Source: Sneathiella sp. (GTDB taxonomy: Bacteria > Pseudomonadota > Alphaproteobacteria > Sneathiellales > Sneathiellaceae). Taken from it: a DNA stretch of 11,824 bases. The stretch spans positions 1 to 11,824 of the forward strand of contig NVRR01000070.1 in assembly GCA_002732675.1 (NCBI GenBank), in the 5' to 3' direction. The notes beneath the pieces are model-generated. The model ran no database searches. It saw only the letters and a list, made by a program, of their open reading frames with translations, and had not been told where the DNA came from. How positions within the stretch are numbered: the first letter of the stretch is position 1; each line of letters begins with the position of its first letter. The position numbers and the translations under genes were made by a program. Positions 6,641-11,824 of the stretch are shown in pieces.

Positions 6641-8116
6641 TCAATAATTACAGGCGACGTCTCCAAGTTCCACATAGACGCTTTTTACCTGGGTGAAATG
6701 CTCTAATGCCATAGCGGCATTTTCGCGGCCGATCCCGGATTGTTTATATCCGCCAAACGGGACGCCGACCGGTGTCAGGTTATAGTTATTGATCCAGCAG
6801 GTCCCGGCCCGCAATTTGGCAACGACCCGATGGGCCCGCGCGAGATTTTGGGTAAAGACACCCGCGGAAAGGCCAAATTCTGTGTCATTGGCGCGATTTA
6901 TGACCTCTTCTTCATCTCGAAAGCTCATGATCGACATGACGGGTCCGAAAATTTCCTCCCGGCAAATGCGCATATCATCCTGGCAGGCGGTAAAAATGGC
7001 AGGAGACATGAAACTTCCCTTCTCCAGACCTTTGATTTCAACCTTCTCGCCGCCTGACAACAGATATGCACCCTCCTCTATCCCGAGACGGACATATTCC
7101 AGTACTTTTGCAAGATGGTCCGGACTAATCAGCGATCCGGCATCGGTTTTCGGGTCCATCGGGTCGCCAATAACCATCTTCTCCGTGCGTTCTTTTAACT
7201 GCTCGACAAATGCCTCCTGCAGATTTTCGTGAACAAAGACCCGTGTCCCGTTGGAGCAGACTTCGCCTTGCGTATAAAAATTTGCATTCATGGCGGCAGA
7301 GACAGCGTTATCAAGATCGCTATCTTCAAACACGATTAACGGCGACTTGCCGCCCAGTTCCATGGTCACATATTTCACCGTTGCCGCGGCATCTACCAGC
7401 ACCCGTCGCCCCGTCGGGACAGAGCCGGTAAAGCTGATTTTATCGATATCCGGATGGCTTGCGAGAAAATGGCCGGTCTCTCCCATACCATGGACAACAT
7501 TAAACACACCGTCCGGAAGCCCCGCCTCTGTCAGAATTTCGGCGAGCTTGACGGCGCTGGTTGGCGTCATTTCCGACGGTTTGAAGATCATTGCATTGCC
7601 AGCGGCGAGCGCCGGGGCGGTCTTCCAGCTGACAATCTGGATCGGATAGTTCCAGGCGCCGATACCGGCACAGACGCCGAGCGGTTCGCGGCGTGAATAG
7701 GCAAACGCATCCGGTCCGAGATCATGATGATCGCCCTTGATGTCCGCCGCCAATCCGCCAAAAAATTCGAAAGTATCGGCGGCGCTATCGATATCGGTCT
7801 CCATTGCTTCAGTAATCGGTTTTCCGGTATCTTTAACTTCTACTTTGGCCAGTTCTGTCCGGCGATCCCGCAGAATTCGGGCAGTTTTCGTTAAAACCCG
7901 GCCGCGCTCCGCGCCGGTCATTGCCGACCAAATATGAAAACCTTTGCGCGCTGCGGCGACGGCCTGATCAATATCCCGCCGACCCGCCTGCTCCACATCC
8001 GAAATCTTGCGCCCCGTCGCCGGATTGACATTGGGAAAACTCCGGCCCGATAGGGCGGCGCTGGCTTTACCACCGATATAAAGCGGAAGCGCGGTCTTTT
8101 TCAGGTCGGTGCTCAT
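6641..8116 (-). CDS. betB: Betaine-aldehyde dehydrogenase
   Basis: An NAD(P)-dependent aldehyde dehydrogenase, the second step of glycine betaine synthesis from choline: it oxidises betaine aldehyde to glycine betaine in the cytoplasm. Its 491 residues match BetB length (about 490). The aldehyde dehydrogenase motifs are complete: Asn156 in AWNYP, Lys179 in FKPSE, FTGSVPTGRRV at 229-239 (cofactor-binding turn), general-base Glu253 in MELGGKSP, catalytic Cys287 in QGEVCSNG (the BetB form), and Glu388 in EEIFGP. WINNYN and PFGGYKQSGIGRE near the C-terminus are also typical. The start is supported by AAGGAAA 5 bases upstream. The gene begins 11 bases after the betA stop, so the two are co-transcribed. 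The assignment over other aldehyde dehydrogenases rests on both the motifs and the betA neighbour. Confidence 0.95.
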   Translation of the reverse strand: MSTDLKKTALPLYIGGKASAALSGRSFPNVNPATGRKISDVEQAGRRDIDQAVAAARKGFHIWSAMTGAERGRVLTKTARILRDRRTELAKVEVKDTGKPITEAMETDIDSAADTFEFFGGLAADIKGDHHDLGPDAFAYSRREPLGVCAGIGAWNYPIQIVSWKTAPALAAGNAMIFKPSEMTPTSAVKLAEILTEAGLPDGVFNVVHGMGETGHFLASHPDIDKISFTGSVPTGRRVLVDAAATVKYVTMELGGKSPLIVFEDSDLDNAVSAAMNANFYTQGEVCSNGTRVFVHENLQEAFVEQLKERTEKMVIGDPMDPKTDAGSLISPDHLAKVLEYVRLGIEEGAYLLSGGEKVEIKGLEKGSFMSPAIFTACQDDMRICREEIFGPVMSIMSFRDEEEVINRANDTEFGLSAGVFTQNLARAHRVVAKLRAGTCWINNYNLTPVGVPFGGYKQSGIGRENAAMALEHFTQVKSVYVELGDVACNY

Positions 8117-8127
8117 TAGATTTCCTT

Positions 8128-9804
8128 TTAACGTTGGTCGGTTTGCCAGTTGGGCGCTTGATAAACCGCCGCATTACTTGGTGGCAAGGGTCGTAAACCT
8201 TTAATCTGATCAGAGATTTTTTCGGCCAGCATAATGGTCGGCGCGTTGAGATTTCCGCTGACAATAGTCGGCATGATGGAACTGTCAACGATGCGAAGAT
8301 TTTCCGTACCATGGACTTTCCCCGCCCCGTCGACAACCGACAAATCATCGCTTCCCATTTTGCAGGTACAGCTGGGGTGGTAGGCGGTTTCAACCGTTTC
8401 GCGCACAAAGGCATCGATCTCGGCGTCCGATTTTACCTCTGGTCCCGGTGCCAGCTCGGCGCCCCGGAAGGGCTTGAAGGCGTCTTGGGAAAAAATCTCT
8501 CGGGTGAGTTTCACGCCATCGCGGAACTCCTGCCGGTCCTGCTCGGTCGCATAGTAATTGGGCTCCAAAATCGGCGCGTCATCAATATCTCCGCTGCGCA
8601 GCGTCATATGACCGATACTGTTGGCGCGCATGGGACCCAGATGCGCCTGATATCCGTGGCGATCCGTCGGATTACCGCCATCATAGCGTACCGCCATGGG
8701 CAGGAAGTGATATTGCAAGTTCGGATGCTCAATTCCCGCTTTACTGCGGATAAAGCCCCCGGCCTCAAAATGATTGGTGGCGCCAAGGCCTTTTTTAAGC
8801 GCCATCCATTCCAGCCCAACTTTGAGCTTTGCGAGCGGCGACATCACATTATAAAGACTGATAGGCTGCAAACACTCCTGCTGGATATAAAGTTCCAGAT
8901 GGTCCTGTAAATTCTGGCCGACACCGGGCAAATCAACAATGGGCTTGATCCCGTGGCGACGAAGCCCGTCATCCGGTCCAATCCCAGAGATCATCAACAG
9001 CTGCGGGGAATTAATCGCGCCAGCCGCAGAAATCACTTCACTTGAAGCAGTTATGGTGCGTCTCTCACCTTTAATGGAAACTTCAACGCCGGTGGCCCGC
9101 ACCCCGTCAAACAGGATCCGCCGGGTCGTCGCGCCAGTTAAGACGGTGAGGTTCGGTCTATTCTCGGCAGGCTTCAGATAGGCAAGAGCCGCACTCCAGC
9201 GTTGGCCATTATGGACGGTCATATCCATCCGGGCGACCCCTTCCTGAGCATATCCGTTCATATCATCGGAAAAGCCATATCCGGCTTGCTGACCGGCGTC
9301 CATCCAAGCGTGGTAAAGCGGATTATCGCATTTGCCGACGGAAACATGAAGCGGGCCGTTGCCGCCGCGATATTCATCCTCTCCGCGATCATAGGTTTCG
9401 GCTTTTCGAAAATACGGCAAACAGTCGGCATAAGACCAGTTTTCAAGGCCCGGCAGGGCGGCCCAGCCGTCGTAATCAAGCGCATGACCCCGGACATAAC
9501 ACATGCCATTGATCGCTGACGATCCGCCCAGAACCTTGCCGCGCGGCCAGTATATCTTGCGATTATTAAGGTGCTTCTGCGGTTCCGTATAATATTGCCA
9601 GGCGAGCGATTTTGAATGCATGGGATAGCTCAAAGCCGAGGGCATATGGATGCGCCAGTCCCACCACGGGCCCCGCCCGCCCGCTTCCAGCAGCAGCACC
9701 CGCGCATCCTTATTTTCACTGAGCCGATTGGCGAGCACGCAGCCCGCCGATCCGGCACCGATAATTACATAGTCAAAACCGAGGGGGTTATTCATAATGC
9801 TCAT
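8128..9804 (-). CDS. betA: Choline dehydrogenase (GMC flavoprotein)
   Basis: An FAD-dependent GMC oxidoreductase, membrane-associated in known cases, which oxidises choline to betaine aldehyde and passes electrons to the respiratory chain. Its 558 residues match BetA (about 556). The FAD-binding turn is GAGSAG at 16-21 with LLLEAGG at 37-43. GMC signature 1 spans 87-106 (PRGKVLGGSSAINGM). Signature 2 is near 262-276 (GAINSPQLLMISGIG). The active-site His476 lies in AYHPSCTCKMG, and the second active-site region is SGNLNAPTIMLAEKI (516-530). The HPSCTCKMG form and the adjacent betB favour choline over other alcohols. Two starts are possible, at 9804 and at 9795 (giving MNNPLGFDY). Neither has a clear ribosome site. 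No betI or choline transporter gene lies beside it here. Confidence 0.94.
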   Translation of the reverse strand: MSIMNNPLGFDYVIIGAGSAGCVLANRLSENKDARVLLLEAGGRGPWWDWRIHMPSALSYPMHSKSLAWQYYTEPQKHLNNRKIYWPRGKVLGGSSAINGMCYVRGHALDYDGWAALPGLENWSYADCLPYFRKAETYDRGEDEYRGGNGPLHVSVGKCDNPLYHAWMDAGQQAGYGFSDDMNGYAQEGVARMDMTVHNGQRWSAALAYLKPAENRPNLTVLTGATTRRILFDGVRATGVEVSIKGERRTITASSEVISAAGAINSPQLLMISGIGPDDGLRRHGIKPIVDLPGVGQNLQDHLELYIQQECLQPISLYNVMSPLAKLKVGLEWMALKKGLGATNHFEAGGFIRSKAGIEHPNLQYHFLPMAVRYDGGNPTDRHGYQAHLGPMRANSIGHMTLRSGDIDDAPILEPNYYATEQDRQEFRDGVKLTREIFSQDAFKPFRGAELAPGPEVKSDAEIDAFVRETVETAYHPSCTCKMGSDDLSVVDGAGKVHGTENLRIVDSSIMPTIVSGNLNAPTIMLAEKISDQIKGLRPLPPSNAAVYQAPNWQTDQR

Positions 9805-9806
9805 GT

Positions 9807-9834
9807 GTTGTCGTTAGTGGGAATGACAACTAAC
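9807..9834. repeat. Interleaved inverted repeats immediately upstream of betA
   Basis: Plus-strand GTTGTC (9807-9812) pairs with GACAAC (9825-9830), and GTTAG (9813-9817) pairs with CTAAC (9830-9834). The two pairings interleave rather than nest, so they are alternative stems or could make a pseudoknot. As DNA they form a compact dyad just before the betA start. The position suits a repressor operator (a BetI-type TetR protein normally controls bet genes) or a structure that hides the betA start. Neither role is shown by the sequence itself. Confidence 0.4.
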
Positions 9835-9916
9835 AATAGCCGTTTGCCTCAAGCAATCCTGTTTAAAGGCGACATTGATTAGGCTCTCATCGTCATTCAG
9901 GTCGCAGGACAGTAAC

Positions 9917-11104
9917 CTAAGCTTGCACGGAGAGGCAAGCTTGCAGTTTTTCCGCCGCATCTTCAAGTTCCGCGTCCGTATGGGCGGCGGAGATCTGAAA
10001 CCGCAGGCGTGCTTCACCTTCCGGCACCACCGGAAAGCCAAATCCGGTCACAAATATACCCTGATCAAGCATTTCCCCCGCCAAGCGAATGGCCGTTGCC
10101 GTCTCGCCGACAATAACCGGGACCACGGCGCTATCGCCCTCCAGCGGATTAAGCCCGAGTTCTTTCAAACGCGCCCGGAATTTGGCGGCCTTTTCCTGAA
10201 GGCCCGTCACCCTCTCGGGATGCCGCTCAAGTATCTCTATCGACTTGCTTCCCGCCGCTGCGACACTCGCCGGCAGGGCGTTGGAGAAAAGATGCGGGCG
10301 GGATTTCTGGATTAATGTCTCGGTTACAGCCTTGGGTCCCGCGACAAAGCCGCCGGTCCCGGCCGCGAGCGCCTTGCCGAGAGTGCCGGTAAAAATATCA
10401 ATATCCGCCATCACGCCGAAATGTTCGGCGGTGCCATGCCCGGTTTTGCCCATCACACCAAGGCCATGGGAATCATCGAGGACCACCAGCGCGTCGTATT
10501 TTTTGGCGAGCGCCGTAATCTGATCAAGCGGGGCAATATCGCCTTCCATAGAGAAAACACCGTCAGTGACAATCATCCGCGAGGGGGCGCCTTGATGCTC
10601 CTGCAGTTTGGCTTCCAGATCCGCCATATCCGCATGTTTATAAACCGCCCGCACAACGTTTTTTCCGGTCATTCGAATGCCATCTATCAGGCTGGCATGG
10701 TTGAGCTCGTCAGAGAGGATAACATCCCCGGCACCTGTGATGGCCGCGAATAATCCGGTATTGGCAGCCCAGCAGGACGAATAGGTAAGCGACGCCTCGG
10801 TGCCGTGAAACCTGGCCAGATCAGCCTCCAACGTTTGGTGCACCGCCTGTGTTCCGCAGATAAAACGTACCGATGCTGTGCTGGCGCCATAGCTTAACAA
10901 GGCGTCACGGGCCGTCGAGATCACTTCTGGATCATTGGCAAGTCCTAGATAATCGTTGGAAGAGAGCAACGTCACCTCCCCCTTGCCTTCCAGCCAGATC
11001 CGGTGGCCAATAGGACTTTCAATGATTTTAAGCCTTTTATATGTGCCCGCTGCCTCGGCGGTGGCAAGGTCCGCCGTCAGCCGGTCGATCAGATTATTGC
11101 TCAT
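9917..11104 (-). CDS. kbl: Glycine C-acetyltransferase (2-amino-3-ketobutyrate CoA ligase)
   Basis: A PLP-dependent alpha-oxoamine synthase that cleaves 2-amino-3-oxobutyrate with CoA to glycine and acetyl-CoA, the second step of threonine breakdown started by Tdh. Its 395 residues compare with 398 in E. coli. The PLP lysine is Lys244 in TGTLGKAL, the same number as in the E. coli enzyme. Asp210 and His213 in LDDSHGLG bind the cofactor, and His136 in ELNHASLIDGIR stacks on it. SSNDYLGLAN (48-57), ASVRFICGTQ (77-86) and TDGVFSMEGD (180-189) favour Kbl over the related BioF and HemA enzymes. The ATG overlaps the tdh stop as ATGA and follows AAAGGC, indicating translational coupling. tdh precedes kbl here, the reverse of the E. 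coli kbl-tdh order. The last codons and stop lie within a perfect 8-base inverted repeat. Confidence 0.95.
   Translation of the reverse strand: MSNNLIDRLTADLATAEAAGTYKRLKIIESPIGHRIWLEGKGEVTLLSSNDYLGLANDPEVISTARDALLSYGASTASVRFICGTQAVHQTLEADLARFHGTEASLTYSSCWAANTGLFAAITGAGDVILSDELNHASLIDGIRMTGKNVVRAVYKHADMADLEAKLQEHQGAPSRMIVTDGVFSMEGDIAPLDQITALAKKYDALVVLDDSHGLGVMGKTGHGTAEHFGVMADIDIFTGTLGKALAAGTGGFVAGPKAVTETLIQKSRPHLFSNALPASVAAAGSKSIEILERHPERVTGLQEKAAKFRARLKELGLNPLEGDSAVVPVIVGETATAIRLAGEMLDQGIFVTGFGFPVVPEGEARLRFQISAAHTDAELEDAAEKLQACLSVQA
9919..9942. repeat. Perfect 8-bp inverted repeat covering the kbl stop codon region
   Basis: AAGCTTGC (9919-9926) and GCAAGCTT (9935-9942) form a perfect 8-base-pair stem with an 8-base loop. 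It spans the last codons and first stop base of kbl. On the kbl strand it is not followed by a U-tract. On the opposite strand it is followed, after a 4-base gap, by TTTTT. It could protect the 3' end of a tdh-kbl mRNA or act as a weak terminator for antisense transcription. Because AAGCTT is itself a palindrome, the arms also form a direct repeat. Confidence 0.5.
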
Positions 11105-11824
11105 GCAGATAGCCTTTGCTCAATTTGCTGGAAATCAAGAACAATCTTGCCGCAAGCGCCTTGATCCATCAACTCAAATCCTTGTTCAAAATCGGTGGCA
11201 GGCAGGACATGGGTAATCACTTTATCCATCAGTTCAGGGTTTTTGAGCATAAAAGCCTCCACCTGATACCAGGTTTCATACATACGGCGACCGGTGATAC
11301 CGATGAGGCTGACCCCCTTCATTACGACTTTCGCCCCAAGGTCGAGCTCGACCGGACCGCCCGGAATACCCAGCAACGCCACAACTGCCCCCGGAGAGGC
11401 AATATCTAGCGCAGCATTGAGCGCCGCACCATTACCGCTGACTTCGAGAATAACCTCGGGGCCATGGCCATCGGTCAATGCCAATATACGTGACGTACAA
11501 TCAGCCTCGCGCGGATTAACCACCAGATCAAGATCCAGGCTGTCGGCAATGGCCAAACGGACGGCGTTGGGTTCCTGCATGGTCACCGTTCGCGCCCCAT
11601 GGGCCTTGGCGATCGCCGCGGCAAAGAGGCCGATAGGACCGCCGCCGACGATGAGCACATGCTTCGCCGTCACTTTGGCGGTTGCCACCATATGCATGGC
11701 GTTGCCGACCGGATCGAACACAGCCGCATGATAGTCGGGGATGGCATCGGGGACATGCCAGAGATTGCTCGCCGGGATTTCCACCTGCTGGGCGAACGCG
11801 CCCGGGCTATCGACGCCAATGATA
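11101..11824 (-). CDS. tdh: L-threonine 3-dehydrogenase, C-terminal two thirds (start outside window)
   Basis: A zinc-dependent medium-chain NAD dehydrogenase that oxidises L-threonine to 2-amino-3-oxobutyrate, the substrate of Kbl. About 240 residues are present. Translation is open to the right edge, and the catalytic and structural zinc ligands lie beyond it. The fragment starts IIGVDSPGAFAQQVEIPA, matching the Tdh pattern GVNRPGAFAEYLVIPA. It then has FDPVGNAMH, the NAD-binding GGGPIG (fragment residues 60-65) with a Glu at the end of strand 2 (NAD preference), LGIPGGPVELD, and GITGRRMYETWYQ, a Tdh-specific segment. GTG at 11784-11782 is an internal valine and not the start. The stop overlaps the kbl ATG, so the pair forms the threonine-to-glycine pathway. 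Confidence 0.93.
   Translation of the reverse strand, partial: IIGVDSPGAFAQQVEIPASNLWHVPDAIPDYHAAVFDPVGNAMHMVATAKVTAKHVLIVGGGPIGLFAAAIAKAHGARTVTMQEPNAVRLAIADSLDLDLVVNPREADCTSRILALTDGHGPEVILEVSGNGAALNAALDIASPGAVVALLGIPGGPVELDLGAKVVMKGVSLIGITGRRMYETWYQVEAFMLKNPELMDKVITHVLPATDFEQGFELMDQGACGKIVLDFQQIEQRLSA

Noticed and set aside
8311..8910. Open frame of 199 codons on the plus strand, and others of 155 and 148 codons (1088-1555, 4782-5228)
   Set aside because: They lie antisense inside betA, the DppC-like gene and argE, whose sense frames carry full family motifs. The antisense products are rich in Arg, His and Pro and show no recognisable domain.
9849..9891. Tiny frames in the kbl-betA gap (five and eight codons) as a leader peptide
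   Set aside because: No good ribosome site, no run of a regulatory amino acid, and no attenuator structure attached to them.
11782..11784. GTG as the start of the dehydrogenase gene at the right end
   Set aside because: The frame stays open to the window edge and the residues before it match conserved Tdh sequence, so this GTG encodes an internal valine.

Overview
The window is one block of ten co-directional genes, all on the minus strand, with gaps of at most 112 bases except for one of 158 bases upstream of the solute-binding protein gene. No RNA gene, insertion sequence, phage gene or CRISPR array is visible. The protein types suggest an alphaproteobacterium, probably marine or osmotically challenged: ArgE of the alphaproteobacterial type, a choline-to-betaine gene pair, and a peptide-type ABC transporter with alphaproteobacterial-looking subunits. 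This placement rests on remembered family resemblance, not a search. The genus cannot be called.

Read in the direction of transcription (from high to low coordinates), the first module is tdh (cut by the window end) and kbl, overlapping by ATGA. Together they convert L-threonine to glycine and acetyl-CoA through 2-amino-3-oxobutyrate. After 112 bases comes the pair betA-betB (11 bases apart), which oxidises choline to betaine aldehyde and then to glycine betaine. Neither a betI repressor nor a choline transporter lies between or beside them in this window. Next is a ten-helix EamA/DMT-family permease, then an acetylornithine-deacetylase-type M20 peptidase (argE) that most likely starts at TTG.

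The last module is a peptide-type (Dpp/Opp) ABC importer: a secreted solute-binding protein, two permeases and the nucleotide-binding part of the first ATPase, which runs off the left edge. A second ATPase would be expected just outside. A hairpin with a U-rich tail lies between the binding-protein gene and the first permease gene. It could lower permease expression relative to the binding protein.

As a whole this is a nitrogen and carbon scavenging region: amino-acid and choline catabolism next to uptake of peptides or N-acylated compounds and a deacylase. The individual families are all well known, and I do not see an undescribed defence, mobile or toxin system. The points most worth checking are regulatory (the intra-operon hairpin, the interleaved inverted repeats upstream of betA, the weak ribosome sites) and contextual (argE joined to a peptide importer, betBA without betI but next to tdh-kbl).
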